A stretch of DNA of 64,000 nt from Hydrogenivirga caldilitoris (GCF_003664005.1 NZ_RCCJ01000001.1:372001-436000); one strand, 5' to 3'; shown: positions 1-7,966, numbered from the stretch's first letter. Program-made: numbers and translations. Notes: generated from the letters alone by a model not told the origin.

Positions 1-425
1 ACTTTAAAGGTAAGGTGATCCTTCTATTTTTTGGTTACACTCGCTGTCCCGATGTATGCCCCCAGTCCCTTCAGGTGTTAAGCGAAGCCTTCAACGAGCT
101 AACGCCTGAGGAAAGGAAGATGGTCAGGGTCATCTTTGTTAGTCTTGACTCTGAAAGGGATACACCCGAATACACCCAGAGATATGTTGAGTTCTTCAAC
201 GAAAACTTTATAGGACTTGCGGGAAGCCGAGAAGAACTCAGGAGGATTTCAAAGAGTTACAAGATATTCTTCAAGAAGGTGGATATTACGCCTCACGGCG
301 GTTACCTCATAGACCATACAGCCCTTATCTATCTGATAGACAAGGGCGGCAAGCTTAAACTTCTGTATCCAGTTACAAGGCAGAAACCCCAGCTCATAAC
401 TCAGGACATAAAGAGACTTCTATAA
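1..425 (+). CDS. SCO1/SenC family copper chaperone, 5' partial
   Basis: The frame is open from the window edge (F-K-G-K-V from base 3), so the N-terminus and any membrane anchor lie outside; the GTG at 15 is internal. The visible part has the SCO thioredoxin-fold CxxxC copper site (RCPDVCP) and the later conserved histidine (DHTALIYLID) that completes the copper ligands in this family. SCO proteins deliver copper to the CuA site of cytochrome c oxidase, or act as thiol-disulfide reductases, on the envelope side of the membrane. A predicted copper receptor gene follows after 13 nt, which supports the copper role. Confidence 0.9.
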   Translation, partial: FKGKVILLFFGYTRCPDVCPQSLQVLSEAFNELTPEERKMVRVIFVSLDSERDTPEYTQRYVEFFNENFIGLAGSREELRRISKSYKIFFKKVDITPHGGYLIDHTALIYLIDKGGKLKLLYPVTRQKPQLITQDIKRLL

Positions 426-438
426 AGGAGGTGAAGAA

Positions 439-2433
439 ATGAGAAGGACCCTCGTGTTGCTGGTGGCTCCCCTGTCAGTCTCCTTTTCTCAGGAGCTCTT
501 CCTTGAAAAGGTTGAGGTAAAGGCAAAGAGTGAGGTCTTTACTGAAATGGAGGTAAGGGAGAGCTTTGCTAAAGACCCTGGAGAAGCTCTTTCTGAATCA
601 GAGGGTGTGTGGAAGCTCAGGAAGGGAGGCATAGCCAACGACGTGGTGATAAGGGGTTTTTCTGGAAGGAACCTGAACGTCCTCTTTGACGGAGCAAGAA
701 TATACAATGCCTGCCCCAACAGGATGGACCCTCCCCTATTCCACGTAGACTTCGCAGAGGTGAAAAGTATAGAGGTTATCAAAGGTGCCTTTGATGTCAG
801 AAACTACGGAAGCCTCGGAGGAACTATAAACATAAAGACCTTGGAACCTAAAAGGGGATTTCACGGAAAATTCAATATAGGTGTTGGCTCGTTCTCTTAC
901 TTCAACCCATCGCTTAACCTCTCCTACGCTACCGATAAAGTTTACGGACTTGCGGGATACTCATACAGGTATTCAAAACCTTACAAGACTGGAGAGGGGA
1001 AGAGGTTTACCGAGTATCCGACGGGAATGAACGCCTACAAAGACTCTGAGAAGGACTCAACCGCCTTCAGTATAAACACAGCCTGGGCAAAATTAGGCTT
1101 CAAACCAGCAAAAGACTCGGCTGTAGAGCTCTCTTACACAGCCCAGAGGGCGAGGGATGTCCTGTATCCATATCTGATGATGGACTCACCCAAGGATGAT
1201 TCCGATAGGTTGAACCTAAGACTGAAATGGGCTTCACTGAAAGTTACAGCTTACTATTCATATGTTGACCACCTTATGAACAATGAAAAACGGGTTAACA
1301 CAATGTTTATGGAAACGAGCGCTAAATCCATGACTTATGGAACTAAGGTAGAGTACGAGTTAAATAACCTTGCGGTGGGTCTTGAGGCGTTCCTTTGGAA
1401 CTGGAAGTCTGTAACTGAAATGAGGGGGATGATGACTTCTATACAGAGCACGATACCCGATGTTGATACGACGGACCTTGGTATCTTTGGAGAGTATAGG
1501 AAGAAGGTAAACGACAAGACCAAGCTTGTGGCAGGTCTGAGATTGGACACGACCGAAACGAAGGCAGATAAAGGTAAGGCTAACACAAGCCTCTACTACG
1601 CTTACCATAACACCAGAGATACCTCTGAGAGAGACACCTACCCTTCTGGAAATCTTCAGCTCACTTACAGCTTAGGAAAGGAAACAGAGCTGTTCGCAGG
1701 TATTGGATACTCTGTCAGAGTTCCCGACGCTCAGGAGAGATACTTTGCCCTTGACAGGATGGGAAGCCAGTCCGACTGGGTGGGTAACCCCAACCTGAAA
1801 CCTTCCAAAAACACAGAGATAGATTTAGGAGTTAAGGTAAAAAACCCAAAACTGAACCTTACTGCAACCCTCTTTTACAGCTTCGTAAAGGATTACATAA
1901 CCGTATATAACCAGGACAAGGTTAATCCTGTAACTCTCATAGGGACGGGAACCCAAGCCCGTTCTTACGCAAACGTTGATGCCCAGCTCTATGGAGGGGA
2001 AGCAAAAGCCACCTTTGCAGTTACCGAAACCCTCTTCCTCAAAGGGGGTGTTTCTTACGTTAAAGGTAAGAAGGATACGGACCCTGCTAAGAACATAACC
2101 GATGAAGATATAGCTGAGATACCGCCCCTCAAGGGAAGACTCGCTCTTAGGTACGATACGGGAGTTTACTTTGGAGAGGTTGAGACCGTAGCCCAGGCGA
2201 CCCAGAATAAGGTGGACAGCGACCTTAATGAGACAAAGACCTCTGGCTGGGCTATCGTAAACTTGAAGACTGGTGGAGAGTATAAAAACTACAGGATTAC
2301 AGCTGGCGTGCAAAACCTCTTTGACAAGTTCTACTACGAGCACCTCTCCTATCTGAGAGACCCCTTCTCAAGCGGAGTAAAGATTCCCGGACCTGGGAGG
2401 AGTTTTTACCTTAACCTGAGTTATGTCTTTTGA
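439..2433 (+). CDS. TonB-dependent outer-membrane receptor, OprC/NosA-like (copper)
   Basis: This 664-residue protein has an N-terminal signal peptide (residues 1 to about 18), a TonB plug domain (about 40-135) and a beta-barrel ending in the aromatic-rich YLNLSYVF. The plug carries ACPNRMDPP, giving a CxxxM pair (C92, M96), and the barrel carries DHLM (H278, M280). In Pseudomonas OprC and the related NosA, copper is bound by a CxxxM motif in the plug and an HxM motif in the barrel. Both are present here, so copper import across the outer membrane is the preferred substrate call. The start follows a strong AAAGGAGGTG ribosome site. The gene sits 13 nt after a SCO gene and is probably in the same operon. 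The substrate is inferred from motifs and context. Confidence 0.88.
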   Translation: MRRTLVLLVAPLSVSFSQELFLEKVEVKAKSEVFTEMEVRESFAKDPGEALSESEGVWKLRKGGIANDVVIRGFSGRNLNVLFDGARIYNACPNRMDPPLFHVDFAEVKSIEVIKGAFDVRNYGSLGGTINIKTLEPKRGFHGKFNIGVGSFSYFNPSLNLSYATDKVYGLAGYSYRYSKPYKTGEGKRFTEYPTGMNAYKDSEKDSTAFSINTAWAKLGFKPAKDSAVELSYTAQRARDVLYPYLMMDSPKDDSDRLNLRLKWASLKVTAYYSYVDHLMNNEKRVNTMFMETSAKSMTYGTKVEYELNNLAVGLEAFLWNWKSVTEMRGMMTSIQSTIPDVDTTDLGIFGEYRKKVNDKTKLVAGLRLDTTETKADKGKANTSLYYAYHNTRDTSERDTYPSGNLQLTYSLGKETELFAGIGYSVRVPDAQERYFALDRMGSQSDWVGNPNLKPSKNTEIDLGVKVKNPKLNLTATLFYSFVKDYITVYNQDKVNPVTLIGTGTQARSYANVDAQLYGGEAKATFAVTETLFLKGGVSYVKGKKDTDPAKNITDEDIAEIPPLKGRLALRYDTGVYFGEVETVAQATQNKVDSDLNETKTSGWAIVNLKTGGEYKNYRITAGVQNLFDKFYYEHLSYLRDPFSSGVKIPGPGRSFYLNLSYVF

Positions 2434-2442
2434 TGTTAAAAA

Positions 2443-2463
2443 TACCGCCCCTCTGGGCGGTCC
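2443..2463 (+). terminator. GC-rich hairpin after the TonB receptor
   Basis: The sequence ACCGCCC-CTCT-GGGCGGT forms a perfect 7-bp stem with a 4-nt loop, 11 nt after the receptor stop. The downstream tract is only CCTTCCTT rather than a run of T, so termination may be partial. The next gene starts at 2483. Confidence 0.6.
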
Positions 2464-2482
2464 TTCCTTATATTTAAGAAGC

Positions 2483-3139
2483 ATGAGATACGCTTTACTC
2501 TTGATAGTACCTCTCTTTTTGCTCTCCTGTGCTCAGAGAGTGTTAGTCCCTGTTGGTAACGGAATAAAAGCTGACCCTAAGACTTACACAGCCCTTTATG
2601 AGGATGGGAACGTAGAAGTGGTTGTGAAAGCCAACGCATGGAAAGGTTACCCTTCTGACCTCAGCTCCTACGTGGTACCCCTTTACGTTGAGGTGGTAAA
2701 CAAGTCAGACAGAGAGGTATGGATAGACTTCAAAGACATGCTCCTTACCGATGAGAGGGGAAACCAGTACAACGCTCTCAGTCCTAAAGATGCGGCAGAG
2801 ATAGCGAAGAGAGGAGGAAGGGTAGGGGTGTCCTTCGGGCTGTCCTATGGAACTCCCTGGTGGGGTCTCGGATGGTGGGCTCCCGCCTACACAGGAGATG
2901 AAGGAAGCGATGTGGTCAAGTACGCCTTGATTCCGGGGAGGATAGAGCCGGGTTCAAAACTCAGGGGTTTCGTGTACTTCCAGCCTCTGCCCGACGAGGT
3001 GGAGGGTGTCACCTTCAAGCTAACCTACTGGATTGAAGGAAGACCTGTGAGTGTAAAATTCCCCTATAAGGTAGTGAAGGATGGAAAAGGTAGCTCTAGT
3101 AACGGGAGTAAGGAGGATAGGGCAGAGAATAGCCTTTGA
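2483..3139 (+). CDS. Predicted lipoprotein of unknown function
   Basis: The start is placed at the ATG at 2483 because it begins a clean lipoprotein signal (MRYALLLIVPLFLLSC, lipobox L-L-S-C16). The frame is open upstream to 2423, but that stretch runs through the terminator hairpin. The 218-residue product would be lipid-anchored after cleavage before Cys16. The body looks like a beta-rich domain with a tryptophan-rich patch (around WWGLGWWAP). I do not recognise the family. The last 59 nt overlap the next gene in another frame and encode a low-complexity Ser/Asn/Lys/Asp tail, which suggests the original stop was lost and the C-terminus extended. Confidence 0.8.
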   Translation: MRYALLLIVPLFLLSCAQRVLVPVGNGIKADPKTYTALYEDGNVEVVVKANAWKGYPSDLSSYVVPLYVEVVNKSDREVWIDFKDMLLTDERGNQYNALSPKDAAEIAKRGGRVGVSFGLSYGTPWWGLGWWAPAYTGDEGSDVVKYALIPGRIEPGSKLRGFVYFQPLPDEVEGVTFKLTYWIEGRPVSVKFPYKVVKDGKGSSSNGSKEDRAENSL

Positions 3140-3839
3140 GCTTCTCAAAAGCGGTTACGACCTATCTATTGTTTACAGAAGTTCCGAGGACTCGGTTAAA
3201 GAGGTTTTAAAGGAAGGAGATAGGAGAGGCAGGAGAGTCCTGGCGATAAGGGCAGACCTCGGAGACCCTCAAAGTTACGAAAGGGTTGTAAAGGAAACTG
3301 TGAACAGCCTATCAAGGATTGATGCCTTCCTCCATCTTGCTTCACCCTATAGGAGAACTCCCATAGAAGAACTTACCAGGGGGGACCTTTATGAGCACTT
3401 CACTCCCATAGCCGAAGCCTTCCTGTTTCTCTCAAAGCTGTGCTACAGAGAGATGCTCAGGAATGAGGGAGAGATAAAGGGCAGGATAGTAGCTTTCGGG
3501 GACTGGGCTGTAGAGCATACCCCATACAGAGGTTACAGTTCCTACTTTATAGCCAAAGGAGCTCTGCACACCGCCGTAAAGGTTCTTGCAAAGGAGTTTG
3601 CCCCCCACGTCCTCGTGAACGGCATTGCACCAGGACCTGTTATGAAACCGGAGGATATGGACTCGGGTAGTTGGAAGAGGATTCTGAGCAAAACCCCGTT
3701 AAAACGTGAGGTTTCTCTAAGGGATGTCCTCTCCATAACCCTCTTTTTTCTTACCACCGAAAGCGTGACAGGAGAAATCGTTAAGGTTGACTCTGGTAGG
3801 CACTTAGCCGGTTCTGGATTAGGGAGCGTAGAGGGTTGA
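3081..3839 (+). CDS. Short-chain dehydrogenase/reductase, FolM/pteridine-reductase-like
   Basis: This 252-residue SDR has the nucleotide-binding motif TGVRRIG at 8-14 and the catalytic Tyr155-Lys159 pair (YFIAK). TGxxRIG rather than TGxxxGIG is typical of the FolM / pteridine reductase branch, where the arginine favours NADPH. FolM-type enzymes reduce dihydropterins; that function is inferred, and other SDR substrates are possible. The start at 3081 is needed to keep the glycine motif near the N-terminus, so the gene overlaps the lipoprotein gene by 59 nt. The next gene, QueC-like, starts within its stop codon. Both pterins and deazapurines derive from GTP, which makes the pairing suggestive. 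Confidence 0.82.
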   Translation: MEKVALVTGVRRIGQRIAFELLKSGYDLSIVYRSSEDSVKEVLKEGDRRGRRVLAIRADLGDPQSYERVVKETVNSLSRIDAFLHLASPYRRTPIEELTRGDLYEHFTPIAEAFLFLSKLCYREMLRNEGEIKGRIVAFGDWAVEHTPYRGYSSYFIAKGALHTAVKVLAKEFAPHVLVNGIAPGPVMKPEDMDSGSWKRILSKTPLKREVSLRDVLSITLFFLTTESVTGEIVKVDSGRHLAGSGLGSVEG

Positions 3840-4441
3840 AGAAAATAGCGGTTCTTTACAGCTCAGGAGTTGAGAGTGCATCTCTGACAGTCCATTACCT
3901 TGATGAGGGTTTTTTAGTTTACCCCGTTTATGTTCGCTGTGGACTTCCTTGGGAGAAGGTGGAAGTGAAGTGGGCTTCAAGGCTCTGGTCTTACCTCAGG
4001 GGTAGATATAAGAGAGTTATGCCTTTCAGGACCGTATTTTTAAGAGGTCTGGGAGTATCCAGAGGTATAGAGATACCTCTGAGGAACCTTGTTCTCACTA
4101 CCCACGCAGCCATTGAAGCTATCAAAAGGAACGTAAAGAGTGTGGCGGTTGGAAGCCTTGGCATATACCCCTTTCCAGACAACAACAGGGAATACTTTGA
4201 TGCTCTTCAAAACCTTATAAGAAAAGGGTCTAAGGAGGAGTTCAGGATAGAGACCCCCTTTATGGGCATGGAGAAGTGGGAGGTTATAAGAAAGTTCTAT
4301 GGGAGACTCAGATACGAACTTACATTCTCCTGTGTCAGACCTGTGAAGGGAATGCACTGTGGAAGATGCTTAAAGTGTATAGAGAGGAAGGAAGGTTTCA
4401 AGCTAGCCGGCGTGAAAGACCCTACTTTTTATCTTTCATGA
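3836..4441 (+). CDS. QueC-like PP-loop ATPase with C-terminal zinc cysteines
   Basis: The 201-residue product resembles 7-cyano-7-deazaguanine synthase. It has an N-terminal PP-loop, a middle IPLRNLVLTTHAA segment like the QueC PGRN region, and a C-terminal C-x(10)-C-x2-C-x2-C zinc cluster (FSCVRP...HCGRCLKC). The PP-loop reads SSGVES, whereas classical QueC has SGGxDS, so Gly and Asp are replaced by Ser and Glu. This may therefore be a paralogue with a different substrate. Translation probably starts at the TTG at 3836, overlapping the SDR stop (TTGA). QueC makes preQ0 for tRNA queuosine; no other queuosine gene is in the window. Confidence 0.65.
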   Translation: MKKIAVLYSSGVESASLTVHYLDEGFLVYPVYVRCGLPWEKVEVKWASRLWSYLRGRYKRVMPFRTVFLRGLGVSRGIEIPLRNLVLTTHAAIEAIKRNVKSVAVGSLGIYPFPDNNREYFDALQNLIRKGSKEEFRIETPFMGMEKWEVIRKFYGRLRYELTFSCVRPVKGMHCGRCLKCIERKEGFKLAGVKDPTFYLS

Positions 4442-4646
4442 CCTCCTGTATCCTTTTTTCCATAAGGTCCTTGTAGTAAAGCTTCTCCTTCTTCAACTTC
4501 TCTATCTCAAGTTCAAGGTCATGGGTCATAGGGCGGTGTCTTTCAAGTTTAGCTATATCCTTATCAAGCTCATCGTGCCTGTCCTTCCATTCCTTAAACT
4601 TTGGGTCTTCTTCATAGAGCTTCTTTATAACTTCCTCCCTATTCAT
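4422..4646 (-). CDS. Small coiled-coil protein, DUF465 (YdcH) type
   Basis: This 74-residue, highly charged helical protein begins MNREEVIKKLYEEDPKFKEW and contains a motif reading HDELDKDIAKLERHRP. Short helical hairpins with this Phe/His/Leu spacing are typical of the DUF465 / YdcH family, whose function is unknown. The start is the ATG whose first bases overlap the stop of the upstream membrane-protein gene (ATGA), with an AAGGGAG ribosome site. It is the last gene of the purA operon and overlaps the convergent QueC-like gene by 20 nt. Confidence 0.8.
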   Translation of the reverse strand: MNREEVIKKLYEEDPKFKEWKDRHDELDKDIAKLERHRPMTHDLELEIEKLKKEKLYYKDLMEKRIQEVMKDKK

Positions 4647-5074
4647 ATCACATCTCCCTTTCTGGGTCTGAAAACTATTAAACCACATAAAGAAAGAAAG
4701 AATCCAAGTAACAGAGCAGAAAAGCTCCCTGCAAATATAAAGAACACAAAGGCTACCGCAAACGGTACGCATATAAGGACGTAGCTCCAGAAGTACCTTC
4801 TTACCGCGGTGTAGCTCCAGTACTCCTCCGAAGTTTTCACGGGAAAAAGTTTCCTTCGCACGATAAAGGCTACCGTATAACCTAAAACAGCGGTAAAAAT
4901 TTCAATTCCATAAACGTATAGTATCAACTTTGCCGAAACAGGCATTGAAAAGAACCTGTATAAGGCTAAACAAACCACAAACAGGACTGTTATTGATGCT
5001 ATAAACGCCAAATTAAACTGTTTTGCTCTCTTTATAAAGAGCTCACTTTTATCTGAGGCAGTTCCTTGAGCCAT
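4643..5074 (-). CDS. Four-helix membrane protein of unknown function
   Basis: The 143-residue protein has about four hydrophobic segments (roughly 20-41, 47-68, 91-111 and 113-133). Basic residues between them (RRKLFPVK, VRRYF) suggest cytoplasmic loops. I do not recognise the family. The start overlaps the end of purA by 43 nt; no later ATG would keep the first helix. The stop overlaps the DUF465 start (ATGA). Translational coupling with purA is likely, but nothing visible says what the protein does in that context. Confidence 0.7.
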   Translation of the reverse strand: MAQGTASDKSELFIKRAKQFNLAFIASITVLFVVCLALYRFFSMPVSAKLILYVYGIEIFTAVLGYTVAFIVRRKLFPVKTSEEYWSYTAVRRYFWSYVLICVPFAVAFVFFIFAGSFSALLLGFFLSLCGLIVFRPRKGDVI

Positions 5075-6333
5075 ATAAATTCTTCCCTCTTAGGTCCAGT
5101 GGAGAGCATTATAACAGGCACACCGGTGAAATCTTCTATAAACCTTATGTATTCTATAGCCTGCGCTGGTAAGTCCTTTATGTCCTTTGCCCCCTTGGTG
5201 TCTCTCTTCCAGCCCTTTAAGGTTTTGTAGACTGGTTTCGCAGACTCTAAAACTTTTAGGGACGCAGGGAAGGTTTCTATCCTATCGCCTTCGTACTCGT
5301 AAGCCACGCACACCCTGACTTCATCAAAGCTGTCTAATACGTCCAGCTTGGTGAGTATGAGCCCATCAAAATGGTTTAGTTCAACCGCATACTTGAGGGC
5401 TACGAGGTCCAACCACCCACACCTTCTCGGTCTTCCTGTGGTTGAGCCATACTCTCCCCCTATGTCCCTTAGCTTATCACCCTCTTCGTTCTTTAGCTCG
5501 GTTGGGAAAGGTCCACCTCCAACCCTTGTAGTGTAAGCTTTTGCAACACCAATAAGGTAAGCGTCCGAAAAGAACTTAGGGGATAATCCTGTCCCGTTTG
5601 ACAACCCCAGGGCGGACGAGTTTGAGGAGGTAACGTATGGGTAGGTTCCGATATCAACATCAAGCATAGTTCCCTGAGCGCCCTCAAAGAGGAGGGTCTT
5701 TTCGGTCTTTAGGAGATACTGGCACACATCCGTTACAAACTCTTTGTACTTTGAGTATCTTTCAAGGGTTCTTTCAAAGATAAGTTCTACTTCAAGGTCA
5801 TGGTTCTCACAAAACACCTTTTCACATATATCCCTCACAAAGGCAACGTTCTCCTCTATTAGGGAGTAAAACCTCTTCTCATCATCAAGGTCAGCGAGTC
5901 TTATTCCCTTCCTACCAAACTTGAACATGTAGGCAGGACCTATACCTCTCAGGGTGGTTCCTATCCCCCCCTTCTTTTCAAAGAGCCTGTCAAGGAGCTT
6001 ATGATAGGGCATAACCAGGTGTGCTCTATCACTTATGAGAAGCCTACCTTCGTAATCTATTCCCCTTTCCTTTAACCCTTCCAACTCCTGGTCAAGGACA
6101 TCAAGGTCAACCACCATGCCCTGAGCTATGACACCAACCACGTGGGGGTGCAGTATCCCAGTCGGAAGAAGGTGTAGTATGAATTTTTCACCGTTAGCTA
6201 TGACGGTATGACCTGCATTGCTGCCACCCTGGTATCTTACAGTTATATCGTAACCCTCTGACAGCAAGTCCACTATCTTGCCCTTTCCTTCGTCACCCCA
6301 CTGGGCACCCAAAATTACGAGCTTTCTCTCCAT
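5032..6333 (-). CDS. purA: Adenylosuccinate synthetase
   Basis: PurA joins IMP and aspartate using GTP to make adenylosuccinate, the first committed step to AMP. The 433-residue length is normal. The N-terminus has the hallmark phosphate loop GAQWGDEGKGK, followed by QGGSNAGHT and the IMP-binding region with STTGRPRRCGW. It is the first gene of a minus-strand operon with two small genes overlapping its 3' end. It is divergent from the iclR gene at 6378, with only 44 nt between the two starts. Confidence 0.97.
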   Translation of the reverse strand: MERKLVILGAQWGDEGKGKIVDLLSEGYDITVRYQGGSNAGHTVIANGEKFILHLLPTGILHPHVVGVIAQGMVVDLDVLDQELEGLKERGIDYEGRLLISDRAHLVMPYHKLLDRLFEKKGGIGTTLRGIGPAYMFKFGRKGIRLADLDDEKRFYSLIEENVAFVRDICEKVFCENHDLEVELIFERTLERYSKYKEFVTDVCQYLLKTEKTLLFEGAQGTMLDVDIGTYPYVTSSNSSALGLSNGTGLSPKFFSDAYLIGVAKAYTTRVGGGPFPTELKNEEGDKLRDIGGEYGSTTGRPRRCGWLDLVALKYAVELNHFDGLILTKLDVLDSFDEVRVCVAYEYEGDRIETFPASLKVLESAKPVYKTLKGWKRDTKGAKDIKDLPAQAIEYIRFIEDFTGVPVIMLSTGPKREEFIWLKELPQIKVSSL

Positions 6334-6358
6334 AGACTTAACTCCGAACTTCTAATTG

Positions 6359-6364
6359 TATAAT
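6359..6364 (+). promoter_or_regulatory. Possible -10 box for the iclR gene
   Basis: A perfect TATAAT lies 13 nt before the iclR ATG, in the 44-nt gap shared with purA. No convincing -35 box sits 17 nt upstream, so the call is weak. If used, the transcript would have almost no leader. Confidence 0.35.
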
Positions 6365-6377
6365 ATGAGGCGTAAAG

Positions 6378-7073
6378 ATGCATAGAGATAAAAGTTTTTA
6401 TGTCATACAGAACGTAGATTACGCTTTACGTATACTCCTCCTTATAGAGAAGGAACCAAGAACGATGGAAGACCTCCAGCGGGAAACTGGTCTTAAACCA
6501 GACAGGATAGAGAGGATACTTGCCACTTTCGTTGATAGGGAATGGCTCAGCTACCACGAAGAATCCGGCAGGTACATGCTGGGTGTGAGGTGTTTTGAAC
6601 TGGGAAGAGCTTACTTTCAGCACCTTGATGTTAGGAATTTAGCCAAGCCTGTTCTGAGAGACGTTGTTGAGAAACTTAAGGAAAACGCCTACCTTACTAC
6701 ACGCATAGGTTACGAGGTTCTTTATATAGAAAAGTATGAGGTTGAGAAAGAGGTCGGCATCCTTTCAAGGTTTGGAAGGGTTCTCCCGATGTACGCTTCC
6801 GCTTCAGGAAAGATATTCCTTGCCTTCTTTGACGAGAGGGAGATAGAAGATTACTTCAAGAAGGTCAAGTGGGTGAGATACACCCAGAACACAAAGGAAC
6901 CGGAAGAGGTGAAGAGGGAATTAAAGGAGATAAGGGAAAGGGGGTTCTCGGTGAACCTTGGTGAGTATGAAGAGGATGTGGTTAGTATAGCTGCACCGGT
7001 TTTTGATTACGCCGGTAAAGTGAGTTATACCGTCAGTGTTGTGGCACCTGCCTACAGGGTTCCTAAGGAATAG
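6378..7073 (+). CDS. IclR-family transcriptional regulator, ended by an in-frame TAG
   Basis: The 231-residue product has an N-terminal winged helix-turn-helix (about 10-65) and an IclR effector domain (about 80-231, with ASASGKIFLAF and IAAPVFD motifs). The frame stops at TAG 7071-7073 just after YRVPKE. The same frame then continues for 23 codons (LFSKFKDITMSAAEELSKRL followed by GKL) to a TAA at 7143-7145. That segment looks like the normal last helix of IclR proteins (xxAAEELSKRLG), and its stop abuts the convergent gene. The ancestral gene therefore very likely ended at 7145, and the TAG is a recent nonsense mutation, a read-through site or a sequencing error. It lies beside the carbon-fixation operon it may regulate. 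Confidence 0.88.
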   Translation: MHRDKSFYVIQNVDYALRILLLIEKEPRTMEDLQRETGLKPDRIERILATFVDREWLSYHEESGRYMLGVRCFELGRAYFQHLDVRNLAKPVLRDVVEKLKENAYLTTRIGYEVLYIEKYEVEKEVGILSRFGRVLPMYASASGKIFLAFFDEREIEDYFKKVKWVRYTQNTKEPEEVKRELKEIRERGFSVNLGEYEEDVVSIAAPVFDYAGKVSYTVSVVAPAYRVPKE

Positions 7074-7141
7074 CTCTTTTCAAAGTTCAAAGATATAACC
7101 ATGTCCGCAGCCGAGGAGTTGTCCAAAAGACTTGGGAAGCT

Positions 7142-7801
7142 CTAATCCCAGTAACCCAGCTTCAGAGATATATCCAGAGCTGCGTCCTCAAGGAGGGGTT
7201 TTATCTCCCTGTCTATGACGTCCAGAGGCATCCTGTAAGTTGGAGCCAGAACTTCAACAGCTCCTATGGGTCTGCCCTTGTAGTCTCTTATCACGCAGGC
7301 TCCACCTGCTATTCCGTTCTTCTCATCGTACTCGTGGTCAAATGCGAAACCCATTTCCCCCCTGAGGGCTCTCCTTATCGCCTTTGCCGAGCTGACAGGG
7401 CTGTTTATCCTGTATCTCCTGCCTTCCCTCGGTTTAACCTTCACAGGCTTTATAGTTTCTTCAGAGGCAACGTAGATTATATACTGTTGTTTATCATCCA
7501 GCATGGCAAGGTTTACACTTTCCCCCAGCCTGAACCTGAGACCTTTAAGTACAGGCATTGAGAGCCTGGTTAGAGGATGTTTATGGATAAAGCCGTAACC
7601 CAAGACCACACAACCGGTGGAGAGTTTATACTTCTCTGTTTCCTCTTCCTTCTCAACAAGCTTGTGTTCCTCTAAAGTAACCAGTATCCTGAAAACGTTG
7701 TTCTTGTTGAGGTTTAACTCATTGCTTATCTCGGTAACGCCTGCTGTGCCCTTATTCATTAAAAAGTCAAGTACGTCAAGGGTCTTTTTGAGAGCCTTCA
7801 T
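7142..7801 (-). CDS. IclR-family transcriptional regulator
   Basis: This 219-residue regulator has a winged helix-turn-helix (about 1-60, with EISNELNLNKNNVFRIL as the recognition region) and an IclR effector domain ending in the usual amphipathic helix (EDAALDISLKLG). The ATG at 7801 is preferred over the adjacent in-frame TTG at 7804. It is divergent from icd, with 165 nt between the starts, and converges on the other iclR gene with a 4-nt overlap of the latter's ancestral end. The position makes it the leading candidate for control of the icd-osmC-cfiB-cfiA operon. The effector is not predictable; a TCA-cycle or carboxylate metabolite is a guess. Confidence 0.93.
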   Translation of the reverse strand: MKALKKTLDVLDFLMNKGTAGVTEISNELNLNKNNVFRILVTLEEHKLVEKEEETEKYKLSTGCVVLGYGFIHKHPLTRLSMPVLKGLRFRLGESVNLAMLDDKQQYIIYVASEETIKPVKVKPREGRRYRINSPVSSAKAIRRALRGEMGFAFDHEYDEKNGIAGGACVIRDYKGRPIGAVEVLAPTYRMPLDVIDREIKPLLEDAALDISLKLGYWD

Positions 7802-7870
7802 CAAAACAGTATTTTACTCCTTAGCAAGGTACGGTATATGGTAAAGTTTACCTGCGGGAGCGGTGTAATA

Positions 7871-7889
7871 AGGTCTTTCTAACAGACCT
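7871..7889. promoter_or_regulatory. Inverted repeat upstream of icd, candidate IclR operator
   Basis: AGGTCT-ttctaac-AGACCT is a perfect 6-bp dyad with a 7-nt spacer. Its centre is about 66 bp before the transcription start predicted from the icd promoter, a typical activator position. It also lies in the upstream region of the divergent iclR gene. The link to either IclR protein is inferred from location only. Confidence 0.45.
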
Positions 7890-7910
7890 AAAACGATGTT
7901 TTAAAAATCC

Positions 7911-7939
7911 TTGACAGTGCACTCAGGCTCACATAAAAT
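7911..7939 (+). promoter_or_regulatory. Sigma-70-type promoter of the icd-cfi operon
   Basis: There is a perfect -35 TTGACA (7911-7916), a 17-nt spacer and a -10 TAAAAT (7934-7939, one mismatch from TATAAT). Transcription would start near 7946, about 20 nt before the ATG, leaving room for the AGGAGGAG ribosome site. This is the best consensus promoter seen in the window, as expected for a highly expressed carbon-fixation operon. Confidence 0.75.
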
Positions 7940-7966
7940 TTTTAACACTTTTCTCAGGAGGAGATA

